Assembly (NCBI RefSeq): GCF_003201565.1
Contig: NZ_QJJP01000009.1
Span: forward strand, 1 to 64,000
DNA length: 64,000 nucleotides
Source: Nitrosomonas sp. Nm84
GTDB taxonomy: Bacteria > Pseudomonadota > Gammaproteobacteria > Burkholderiales > Nitrosomonadaceae
Direction of reading: 5' to 3'
Part shown: piece after piece, positions 12,792-20,449 of the stretch
Layout: the number at the start of each line of letters is the position of its first letter
Position numbering within the stretch: position 1 is the first letter of the stretch
Made by a program: the position numbers and the translations under genes
The notes under the pieces: model-generated
Seen by the model: only the letters and a program-made list of their open reading frames with translations
Database searches by the model: none
What the model was told of the DNA's origin: nothing

Positions 12792-12845
12792 GATGGGAAA
12801 AATGGGGTACGCTTACTTTCGTAGTTTTATTAAAAAGGGCAACCG

Positions 12846-13850
12846 ATGAAACGCTACTTGATTATTTTACTGCTGTTAACATTTTCCGTTCCTGGGTTTG
12901 CAGCCAAGCAACAAAAGCTTCCCTATGATTATTTCCGTGTCGGAAATACCAGCGATGTGAGTCATTTAACGCAGCCTGGTACGGTGTTGATGGGTGGCGG
13001 CACCGATGTGGACGAAGCTTTCACGTGGATGTGTACATTGAGTAACAACGGCGATTTTCTGGTAATCCGCGCAACCGGTACCGACGCCTATAATCCTTAC
13101 ATACGTCAACTCTGCCCCAACGGCAATTCGGTAGCGACACTCATCATTCCGACAAGAGAAGCAGCGAACCATGAATTCGTAATCAGCATGATTAATAAGG
13201 CAGAGGCAATCTGGATTGCCGGGGGCGATCAATCCGATTACATCAATTTCTGGAAAAATACGCCACTGCAAGCAGCACTCAACGAGCGCATTGTGCAAGG
13301 CGTTCCGATCGGAGGAACCAGCGCCGGCTTGGATGTACTGACGCAATTTATATACTCTGCGCTTGCCAACAAAGGCGTGACATCCGAGCAGGCGCTGGCT
13401 GATCCTTTCCACAAATACATTACGCTTGATCGCGATTTCGTCGTGAACTTGCCAGTGCTCGCAGGTGCCATTGGAGACGCACATATCGCCACCCGTGACC
13501 GCATGGGGCGCAACATCGCTTTCTTGTGCCGCATCTACGCCAATGGATGGTCCGATCAACCCCGTGGTATTTCAGTCGATGAAGCAGCAGCCTTACTTAT
13601 TGATGCGTATGGGACTAGTACAATCGTGGGTACTGGCAACGCCTATTTTCTACAAGCACCCGGAGCACCGGAAGTTTGCGCAATGGGAAGTCCGCTCACG
13701 TATGAGAATATCGGTGTGTACCGCATTAATGCCGCGACCTCAGGAACCTTCGATCTCTGGTCATGGTTGGGTTCGGATGGTAGCGAATACCATGTCTCGG
13801 CAATTCAAGGCATACTGACTTCGGATCAGGCAAATCAATCACCGTATTAA
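12846..13850 (+). CDS. Secreted cyanophycinase-like S51 family peptidase
   Basis: An exported serine hydrolase of 334 residues related to cyanophycinase, which splits cyanophycin (multi-L-arginyl-poly-L-aspartate) into beta-Asp-Arg dipeptides. An N-terminal signal peptide (KR, hydrophobic core, cleavage after GFAA) points to the periplasm or outside. GGTSAG holds the nucleophile Ser159, and the WIAGGDQSDY segment is the typical strand before it. Secretion distinguishes it from the intracellular storage enzyme. AAGGG precedes the ATG. No cyanophycin synthetase is in the window, so the substrate may be another peptide or externally supplied polymer. Confidence 0.85.
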   Translation: MKRYLIILLLLTFSVPGFAAKQQKLPYDYFRVGNTSDVSHLTQPGTVLMGGGTDVDEAFTWMCTLSNNGDFLVIRATGTDAYNPYIRQLCPNGNSVATLIIPTREAANHEFVISMINKAEAIWIAGGDQSDYINFWKNTPLQAALNERIVQGVPIGGTSAGLDVLTQFIYSALANKGVTSEQALADPFHKYITLDRDFVVNLPVLAGAIGDAHIATRDRMGRNIAFLCRIYANGWSDQPRGISVDEAAALLIDAYGTSTIVGTGNAYFLQAPGAPEVCAMGSPLTYENIGVYRINAATSGTFDLWSWLGSDGSEYHVSAIQGILTSDQANQSPY

Positions 13851-13912
13851 CAAACTCTCGAGAGCGCTACCGCATTGGAAATTGCAGGCTAAAACAACCG
13901 TAAGGAATATCT

Positions 13913-15712
13913 ATGAAAATCTATATTGCTGCTTTGTTCACCGTCACTCTCATAGCCTGTCAATCCCATCCGCTGGAAGCACCACTACCACCGGCTTTTG
14001 TCAACCCAGTACCGGACAATTGGCCGGCAGCGCAACTCCAAAAATCCCAACAAAAAACTGACTATATTCAATCACACCAAACAGCTTATGACTGGTTTGC
14101 CAATTTTGCCTTCAGTGAAGTGGATGGCATCCCTTATATTGCGTTGAAACTATTGCCAAAGCTGGCGCCGGAACTGTGGGGCAGCGAGGAAAACTTCCTT
14201 GATGCTGTCGGTTTGTTTATCGATGAGCGGCAGAAATCATATCCGATCGCACGTGGTATCGGTTTTAGCGGTTTGTCCCGAGCTGAAACGAACAGCAGTA
14301 TCGACTACGCTTCCTTTACCTGCGGTGCTTGTCACATCGGCCGCGTGCGGCTGGAAAACGGCACCATGGATTACCTGGATGGCGGCGTGAATACCACGTT
14401 CAACCTTGTACAATTTCGCGTCAAACTGTATCAAACCTTGCAAAAAGCTTATGCGAGTGAAGCCGGTGACAACAAATACAAGTTGTTGACGCAGAAATTA
14501 CTCAGCGCTTTGGATGCAACCCATCAACAAAACCCCAATTACTTTTATAACAATTTCCAATTTGCCGGCAGAAGCTTTGGTGCTGATTACGAAGCCGCGC
14601 AAATCACATTGTTCAAGAAAAACGCCGAACAAACCATTAAACAATTCGCGCAACGCGCGGAAGCCGAATATGACGGTTTCGGCGCTTTGGTCGCAAAAAA
14701 CTATCAAGGACTGGAATCCGCCATGATCGCCGGTTTTCCCGGTATGGCTGATGCCACCGGGTTGAGTGCCATCAACGGCTATATCGGTGCACGCAATATC
14801 CCTGTCGTTAAGTGGTTCGCCGGTATTATTTTGCCGCCAGAACCGGGCATCACTGATTTTATGTCGGTATGGGAGCAAGACAAGCGCCGCGCCAGTTGGG
14901 ATGAGAAGCATCAAAGACTCATCAACGGCGGCGGTCAATGGAACGGCAATGTGCCGATGCCCATCTACCGCAACTTGATTGCCATGCTGACCTTAGGACT
15001 GGAAAAAACCGATGTGCGCGTGGCCGCCTTTGCCGAGGAATTGCTCGATGGCTTACCCGCTAGCCCTTATCCTTTCGCGGTCGATATCGCACTGGCGAAA
15101 CAGGGGCAGACATTATTTGCCGAACATTGCGCCGATTGTCATCAACCCAAGAACGGTAAAGTGTACGACAATCTCGGTACCAGCATGAAACGCGCTTACG
15201 TAGTGGGTACACTGTTAAATTATGCCGCGCGCAAAGAGCTGTATGAAAATTGTTCGCCAGATACCACCATTCAACTGTACGGAAAAGACGTCAAACCCTG
15301 CGCTACATTTGACAGCGTTTCATTAACCGGCAAAAAAGACCTGCTCATGTCGCCCAACGCTGAACATCACGGCTACAACGCTCGTCCGTTAAGCGGCGTG
15401 TGGGCACAAGCACCGTATTTGCACAACGGTACCGTACCGACCGTTTATCACTTGTTAGTACCCAATGAACGCCCGGCCAGCTTCATCAAAAGCCGCCTGG
15501 ATTACGACCAGAAATATCTCGGCTTTTCCTGGAATCCACAGCCAACTACCGAACAGAACGAAGGTTATTTGTTCCAGACCAACACGATTGCAGCTTTGAG
15601 CAATAAAGGTCACGACAAGGATATCGTGGCAGGTAAAAAAACTTACCGCCTTAACTGGTCCGATGACAGTCAGGGTGCGTTCGCAATTATTGAGTATTTG
15701 AAAACTTTATAA
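13913..15712 (+). CDS. RoxA-like di-heme c-type cytochrome, lipoprotein
   Basis: A 599-residue exported protein with lipobox LIAC (Cys16) and two haem-binding CXXCH motifs, at 137-141 (CGACH) and 406-410 (CADCH). The C-terminal APYLHNGTVPTVYHLL segment is typical of the di-heme peroxidase/MauG/rubber-oxygenase RoxA superfamily, and the length fits the RoxA branch rather than the ~340-residue peroxidases. RoxA cleaves polyisoprene oxidatively; substrate here is unknown. It follows the cyanophycinase-like gene by 62 bp and has AAGGAAT as ribosome binding site. A paralog with a membrane anchor lies at 37596-39671. Confidence 0.85.
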   Translation: MKIYIAALFTVTLIACQSHPLEAPLPPAFVNPVPDNWPAAQLQKSQQKTDYIQSHQTAYDWFANFAFSEVDGIPYIALKLLPKLAPELWGSEENFLDAVGLFIDERQKSYPIARGIGFSGLSRAETNSSIDYASFTCGACHIGRVRLENGTMDYLDGGVNTTFNLVQFRVKLYQTLQKAYASEAGDNKYKLLTQKLLSALDATHQQNPNYFYNNFQFAGRSFGADYEAAQITLFKKNAEQTIKQFAQRAEAEYDGFGALVAKNYQGLESAMIAGFPGMADATGLSAINGYIGARNIPVVKWFAGIILPPEPGITDFMSVWEQDKRRASWDEKHQRLINGGGQWNGNVPMPIYRNLIAMLTLGLEKTDVRVAAFAEELLDGLPASPYPFAVDIALAKQGQTLFAEHCADCHQPKNGKVYDNLGTSMKRAYVVGTLLNYAARKELYENCSPDTTIQLYGKDVKPCATFDSVSLTGKKDLLMSPNAEHHGYNARPLSGVWAQAPYLHNGTVPTVYHLLVPNERPASFIKSRLDYDQKYLGFSWNPQPTTEQNEGYLFQTNTIAALSNKGHDKDIVAGKKTYRLNWSDDSQGAFAIIEYLKTL

Positions 15713-15832
15713 TCATGTGCTGCTCGTGATAAATTTCCTTGCCGTCACAGGATCATGGATTGATTCCGTCATTCGATCACAATAAAAACACTGAACAATA
15801 GTACAAGCTCAGCCTAAGTTTAGAGAGCCAAC

Positions 15833-16096
15833 ATGGCAGAAACACTGACTCAACCTTACTTAATGTTCGACGGGCGCTACGAAGAAACGCTGGAATTTTA
15901 TCGCACCGCACTCGGCGCGCAAATTGACATGATGATGCGCCACAAAGATAGCCCAGAACCACTGCCGCCAGGTATGCTCCGATCTTCCAACGATAGCCAG
16001 GTGCAGATGCCATTAGAAAAAATATTCTGGTCGCCGCGCTTCGGCATGCTCACCGACCGTTTTGGCATCAGCTGGATGATCAATGTCGTGGCTTAA
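15833..16096 (+). pseudogene. PhnB-like VOC protein with internal deletion
   Basis: An 87-residue ORF whose two ends match PhnB/YjdN-type VOC proteins. The N-terminus has LMFDGRYEETLEFYRTALGA then MMMRHKDSPEP, and the C-terminus has VQMPLEKIFWSPRFGMLTDRFGISWM. Family members run to about 140-160 residues; here the middle, about 50-60 residues between PPGM and VQMPLEK, is missing without loss of frame. The second half-domain that completes the metal site therefore cannot form normally. It may be a dead remnant or a minimal protein forming a site by dimerisation. The stop overlaps the next ORF. Confidence 0.65.
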
Positions 16097-16352
16097 CCGG
16101 TTCGTATCCATGCGTAATATAAATTTCAGTGAGTCACATCGCATTACGACCATAGGAATCCTGTTGATTGTATCGGTAACAGGTCAGTCAGGCTGCTCAA
16201 CCCAGCAACTCTACAATACCGGGCAATCGTGGCAGCGCAATGAATGTAACCGATTGATGGATCAGTTAGAACGTGAACGCTGCCTATCGAATACAAGCAC
16301 TTCGTATGAGTCATACAAAAAGCAATCCACCTCCGGAAACGAGCAGAAATGA
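16083..16352 (+). CDS. Small putative lipoprotein
   Basis: An 89-residue protein with no recognised domain. After a basic N-terminus comes a hydrophobic stretch (TIGILLIVSVTG) ending QSGC, a weak lipobox, so it is probably an exported lipoprotein. The mature part is polar with RNECNRLMDQLERERC. ATG at 16083 overlaps the end of the PhnB-like ORF; ATG at 16110 is an alternative that leaves a more normal signal length. Its stop overlaps the next start (ATGA), so the two are translationally coupled. Function unknown. Confidence 0.6.
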   Translation: MSWLNRFVSMRNINFSESHRITTIGILLIVSVTGQSGCSTQQLYNTGQSWQRNECNRLMDQLERERCLSNTSTSYESYKKQSTSGNEQK

Positions 16353-16711
16353 CAGCCACCGTCAGCTTTGAAAGCATGAGCGATCAGCAAATTTGGGGCA
16401 TCGCGAATCCCATCATGGATAATCTGATGGATGCTTCCACCCAGCTCGATCACGCACGGCATGTCCGGGATTTTACTGACCGAATGAAGGCCATTGTTAC
16501 TCCGGCATATCTTCAGCGCGTCTGCCAGCAGTACCAATCCGAAAAAGGCTATTTCTCTCACCGTGTTCCTGTCGCTGTTTTCAAGCGTCCGAACTCAGTG
16601 GCCATGGTGTGGAAACAATCGTTCACAAAAGCGTCTGGGGAATTTGTTGCAGAAATGGTTCTGGTGCACCAGAACGGCAAATATTGGGTTGACCATGTGA
16701 TGGTTTTCTGA
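16349..16711 (+). CDS. Conserved-looking hypothetical protein
   Basis: A 120-residue soluble protein I do not recognise. It has a helical N-terminal half (DQQIWGIANPIMDNLMDASTQLDHARHVRDF) and a beta-rich C-terminal half (HRVPVAVFKRPNSVAMVWKQSF..., EFVAEMVLVHQNGKYWVDHVMVF), a pattern like small alpha+beta NTF2/cystatin-type folds. The start ATG overlaps the preceding lipoprotein stop by 4 bp (ATGA), arguing for a two-gene operon. No membrane segment or signal is present. Confidence 0.65.
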   Translation: MTATVSFESMSDQQIWGIANPIMDNLMDASTQLDHARHVRDFTDRMKAIVTPAYLQRVCQQYQSEKGYFSHRVPVAVFKRPNSVAMVWKQSFTKASGEFVAEMVLVHQNGKYWVDHVMVF

Positions 16712-16729
16712 ATACCCATTTTAAGTCGA

Positions 16730-16748
16730 AATGCGTAAAACACGCATT
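16730..16748 (+). terminator. Weak hairpin after the small lipoprotein operon
   Basis: AATGCGT and ACGCATT form a perfect 7-bp stem around AAAAC, 19 bp after the stop at 16711. There is no T-run, so it may only stabilise the transcript end. Confidence 0.3.
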
Positions 16749-16950
16749 ACAGATCTAACAAAGCTTGTTACGACGAGGGTTAATTCTCAATGTGGAGGGG
16801 TAGTATGAAGCAGTAGTTGAACCCAATAATTGTCTACAGTCGATTGATCCTTTCTGCAGGTAAAGTTACTCTTGCTGGCCCTGCCATGGGAGCATTTTTT
16901 CAGAATCAAATATGCCTCCGAACCCATCGACCGTAGATCCTTCTCTAATA

Positions 16951-17076
16951 TCAGCCAGCAAAGTGTGACGATATAATAATCAAACCCACCAACACGCCGA
17001 ATATGACTATGATGTTGATACCCATATTTTTAAGTATTCCAGAATCATGTGTCTTGTCTGATGAACTCATATCCAT
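16951..17076 (-). CDS. 41-residue single-pass membrane protein
   Basis: A short gene with strong local support: GGAGA six bases before ATG, and 41 codons giving a polar, Ser/Asp/His-rich N-terminus (MDMSSSDKTHDSGILKN) and one clear membrane helix (residues about 18-37, MGINIIVIFGVLVGLIIISS) ending HFAG. Upstream lies a perfect FNR-type site at a spacing that fits an activated promoter. Small single-helix proteins of this kind often serve as accessory subunits of respiratory complexes; that is a guess from size and regulation. No homolog is recognised, and neighbours give no direct clue. Confidence 0.65.
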   Translation of the reverse strand: MDMSSSDKTHDSGILKNMGINIIVIFGVLVGLIIISSHFAG

Positions 17077-17105
17077 GTTTTCTCCTTTATGATGTAACAG
17101 GAGAA

Positions 17106-17147
17106 ATTGTGAACCCAATCGGTGTCATGTTCATTGATCTGGATCAA
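17106..17147 (-). promoter_or_regulatory. FNR/ANR-type box with class II promoter geometry
   Basis: TTGATCTGGATCAA at 17134-17147 is a perfect match to the FNR/ANR consensus TTGAT-N4-ATCAA. On the minus strand, CACAAT at 17111-17106 is a -10-like element (4 of 6 bases). A start about 7 bp further, near 17099, would place the box centre at about -41.5, the standard position for class II FNR activation. The ATG of the 41-residue membrane protein follows about 23 nt later. Confidence 0.6.
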
Positions 17148-17286
17148 CAAAATGCGAATTTCAGGTCTCAATGACGCTAGCGTGATCACACTTGGATCAA
17201 GCTTTTCAATTTACACCACAATGATTGAATTCACCGCCCGCGACCCTGGGCGCGCTTATCTGAAAACAAACATTCTATTATCGCAA

Positions 17287-18156
17287 TTAATGATGTCTAG
17301 GGAACCCACTGCCATGACCTCTACCGCCATGGCCTTTACTGAGTAATATCACGGCAGCTATGATTCCAATGGTCACAGCACCTACGACAACGCCGGCTAT
17401 GATGGTTTCCCAGTCAACGACTGTTTTATAGAGTTGGAAATCATCTCTCCAGCGAATGCGCTGCCAGATTTCGTCCGGAGTAACCGGATAAGAGCGGCCG
17501 ATCACATCATGCGTAATGATAATTTCCCTATCTGCCCTGACGTTAATGGATTGCGTTGTATTTTCCCGCAACATAACCTTTATCACGCCACTGAGTACAG
17601 TGATTTCTGTTTGATGCTGCGAAACATTAAGATGAAGGATGGCGTCCTTGGCTTGTATCGTTGCATGCATGGTCTCAATCGTTTGCTGGCAATTCGATGT
17701 ATCCGCGTAAGCATTACCAAAGTTAAATTCACTGACACGAATCAAGCATGTTGAATCGGATGCCTTGAACTCAATACGCGCACTGCTTTGAGGACCCGTG
17801 CTCACGAATGAATTATTCTTTACCTTTGAAGAAATTTTTACGGGAGAATCATTGAGTAAAGCACTTTTTCCCGATGTGTACATGGATCCGACAACTGCAT
17901 TGTCAGTACCGGCGTTGTGATGAAAACGAAAACTTGTATTTTCATCTTGTTCCCAGAAACCGCCCCTTTGAGAAAAATTCCTATCCTGAATCGGCACTGT
18001 TTTACAACCATTCAGAAACAAAACTGTTAGAAGAAACGGTAGCAACCATAATTTATTGCCACATAAATTTAAAGAGAAAGATCCCCGCAATGGATATATT
18101 CCTGAACAAATACCCCTTATCTTGCAGAAGAATGGCTTGTTTTTTGTGGTATCCAT
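17287..18156 (-). CDS. FecR-like domain lipoprotein with C-terminal membrane helix
   Basis: A 289-residue envelope protein. The start is ATG at 18156 with GGAGAAG upstream; a longer in-frame ORF begins 17 codons earlier without support. A long basic N-terminus leads to a hydrophobic segment and lipobox FLNGC. The central part follows the FecR pattern: a threshold-like beta repeat (SFVSTGPQSSARIEF), then VLSGVIKVML and VRADREIIIT. Near the C-terminus a second membrane helix (TIIAGVVVGAVTIGIIAAVILL) is followed by a Gly/His-rich tail. Having both a lipid anchor and a C-terminal helix is unusual. No sigma factor or TonB receptor is adjacent, so classical FecIRA signalling is not supported. Confidence 0.65.
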   Translation of the reverse strand: MDTTKNKPFFCKIRGICSGIYPLRGSFSLNLCGNKLWLLPFLLTVLFLNGCKTVPIQDRNFSQRGGFWEQDENTSFRFHHNAGTDNAVVGSMYTSGKSALLNDSPVKISSKVKNNSFVSTGPQSSARIEFKASDSTCLIRVSEFNFGNAYADTSNCQQTIETMHATIQAKDAILHLNVSQHQTEITVLSGVIKVMLRENTTQSINVRADREIIITHDVIGRSYPVTPDEIWQRIRWRDDFQLYKTVVDWETIIAGVVVGAVTIGIIAAVILLSKGHGGRGHGSGFPRHH

Positions 18157-18389
18157 TTTGCTTCTCCTCTCAATTGCCAATTCCGAATAGATTCCTGATG
18201 GGATCAATGTACACAGGTCTATATGAATCGGGACTGAATGAGATGGACAGTGATCAAGGCGTTATTCACTACGCTATCGCACTGAAAGTGAAATTCAAAA
18301 GAACTGGCCAGTCTATTAGGCTGATCTCAACATCCAACACCAGCTCTGGGATCAAACTACGAGGTTAGATGAATATTGTTTCTCGAAAG

Positions 18390-18405
18390 ACGCAGCATGC
18401 TGCGT
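18390..18405 (-). terminator. 16-bp perfect palindrome downstream of the HDOD gene
   Basis: ACGCAGCATGCTGCGT is a perfect palindrome 55 bp after the HDOD stop on the minus strand, followed there by CTTTC. It could act as a weak terminator, or be a protein-binding site. Confidence 0.3.
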
Positions 18406-18459
18406 AACTCAAAACTTCCCGCCGTTTCGCACAAGTATGGTCACATATGCGGAATGCCT

Positions 18460-18807
18460 TTATGATTGAGCAACTCGCTCGCTTTTTGATTGTAACTTTG
18501 TCAGTTGTTGTGACACCATGGCTGCGGCTAAATTGCGCACTGTTTGCATGCCGATCAGCGTAACCGCTGCGCGCACATTGGTGACTTTCCTTCCTGAGCG
18601 ATTAAACACAACGGAATTAGCTACTGCTACTACCTTTTTCGACAACAGCGGTTCGTCTTGAATCAGTAGAATCACGAAATCGAGATTGCAATCGGGATCG
18701 TCTAATCTCTCTTTGATATTGATTGCTGCCTTGATCGAAGTAGGAAAAACCAATCTCCCTTGCTCCACTTCGTCAGCCAGGACACTTAGCAGCGCACTCT
18801 TCTCCAT
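18460..18807 (-). CDS. Truncated HDOD-domain protein
   Basis: A 115-residue protein corresponding to the first half of an HDOD domain (a degenerate HD-type signalling domain of about 200 residues). Recognisable parts are the LP-like opening (VFPTSIKAAINI), the LDFVILLIQDEPLLSKKVVAVANSVVF segment and VRAAVTLIGMQTVRNLAAAM. ATG at 18807 has AAGGGGG upstream; a GTG five codons earlier does not. The C-terminal half is missing, and I could not find it in other frames downstream. It may be a remnant or a naturally short protein; the good ribosome site argues it is still translated. Confidence 0.65.
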   Translation of the reverse strand: MEKSALLSVLADEVEQGRLVFPTSIKAAINIKERLDDPDCNLDFVILLIQDEPLLSKKVVAVANSVVFNRSGRKVTNVRAAVTLIGMQTVRNLAAAMVSQQLTKLQSKSERVAQS

Positions 18808-19124
18808 AATATCCCCCTTCACTTGATTTAACCCAAATCGAGCTCACATCCACAGCTTCCAGGTTACGCTAATGGCATCGGCTATCATTTAAAAATCAAA
18901 GCAAGTAATAACAGCTATTTCTTGCCCTGCCCATCTTGTTTTTTTATGCAGCATCGTTGTACTAAAAAATCTCTCTTTGAGAAAATGTATACTGCGCGGA
19001 ATCAAACCATAAAAAATCTTGTCATTCATCATACCTGCTGCTGCATGCAATAAAACTTCTTATCATGTACTATAATTCCAGCCTACTCTCAGATTAATAT
19101 CGATTCTCAAATAAAACTCAGTCT
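18808..19124. other. Divergent promoter region for HDOD gene and proA
   Basis: This AT-rich interval has no ORF of note. TATAAT at 19071-19076 is a consensus -10 for proA, 49 bp before its ATG, but no clear -35 lies 16-18 bp upstream. Confidence 0.4.
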
Positions 19125-20390
19125 ATGGATATCACAGATATTAAAAGTTATATGCAATCCGTCGGCCAGGAAGCGCGTACGGCATCGCGTTTGGTTGCAA
19201 AAGCAGATACGGCAGCCAAGAACCATGCACTGACTGCGATGGCAAATGCTATCCGGCGCGATGAATTATTATTGTTAGCCGCCAACGCCAAAGATCTGGA
19301 GAATGCGCGTGCCAAAGGCTTGGAGGCTTCGATGATCGACCGTCTGACATTGTCGGCGAAAGGTATAGTGACGATGGTGGAAGGTTTGTTGCAGATCGCG
19401 GCACTAGCGGATCCGGTGGGCAAGATCAGTGGATTGAGTTATCGTCCATCCGGCATTCAGGTGGGAAAAATGCGCGTACCTTTGGGTGTCATTGGCATTA
19501 TTTATGAAGCGCGCCCGAATGTGACGGCCGATGCCGCTGGTTTGTGCTTGAAAGCGGGTAATGCGGCCATTTTGCGCGGTGGCTCGGAAGCGATTCACAG
19601 TAATCAGGCGATTGCCGCGTGTGTGAAAGAGGGGTTGCGGCTGGCCGGATTGCCGGAAACAGCGGTACAGGTGATTGAAACCACCGATCGCGCGGCAGTC
19701 GGTGAATTGATCACAATGAAGGATTTCGTCGATGTGATTGTGCCCCGCGGCGGTAAGGGTCTGATTGAGCGCATCGCCAATGAAGCGCGCATTCCGGTGA
19801 TTAAGCATCTGGACGGCGTATGCCATGTATACATTGACGACCAGGCGGATTTCGACAAGGCCGTCAAAATTGCCGACAACGCCAAAACTCAGCGTTACGG
19901 CACCTGTAACACAATGGAAACCTTGCTCATCCATGAAGGTATTGCTCAAAGGATTCTGCCCCCGCTTTGCAAGATTTATTTCGATAAAGGCGTTGAATTA
20001 CGTGGAGATGCGGTAGCCCGTAGCATCATTCCGCAGATGCATGAAGCCACTGAACAGGATTGGTATGAAGAATATCTGGCCCCGGTTCTAAGCATTCGCA
20101 TTGTTGATGGACTGGATCAGGCGATCGATCACATTACCCAATACGGCTCGCAACACACTGATGCGATTGTCACCGAAAACTACTCACGTGCCCGTCGTTT
20201 TCTTCGCGAAGTGGATTCTAGCTCAGTCATGGTCAATACCACCACCCGTTTTGCGGATGGATTTGAATATGGGCTGGGTGCTGAAATCGGCATTTCCACA
20301 GATAAAATCCATGCACGCGGCCCGGTCGGCCTGGAAGGATTGACCAGCCAGAAATTCATCGTGCTGGGCGATGGCCAATTAAGACAATAA
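19125..20390 (+). CDS. proA: Glutamate-5-semialdehyde dehydrogenase (gamma-glutamyl phosphate reductase)
   Basis: NADPH-dependent second enzyme of proline synthesis, converting gamma-glutamyl phosphate to glutamate-5-semialdehyde. The 421 residues match the family length. It carries the [20 protein letters not shown] signature, the VPRGGKGLI segment, and the catalytic Cys261 in [14 protein letters not shown]. The C-terminal [15 protein letters not shown] motif is complete. The usual partner proB is not adjacent; it is often placed elsewhere in betaproteobacteria. The lpd-like gene follows after 59 bp. Confidence 0.97.
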   Translation: MDITDIKSYMQSVGQEARTASRLVAKADTAAKNHALTAMANAIRRDELLLLAANAKDLENARAKGLEASMIDRLTLSAKGIVTMVEGLLQIAALADPVGKISGLSYRPSGIQVGKMRVPLGVIGIIYEARPNVTADAAGLCLKAGNAAILRGGSEAIHSNQAIAACVKEGLRLAGLPETAVQVIETTDRAAVGELITMKDFVDVIVPRGGKGLIERIANEARIPVIKHLDGVCHVYIDDQADFDKAVKIADNAKTQRYGTCNTMETLLIHEGIAQRILPPLCKIYFDKGVELRGDAVARSIIPQMHEATEQDWYEEYLAPVLSIRIVDGLDQAIDHITQYGSQHTDAIVTENYSRARRFLREVDSSSVMVNTTTRFADGFEYGLGAEIGISTDKIHARGPVGLEGLTSQKFIVLGDGQLRQ

Positions 20391-20449
20391 GCTGCACATT
20401 TTATTGATATGAATGAGTGTTCGACACTTTATCCGCCGAGAAGGCTGCT

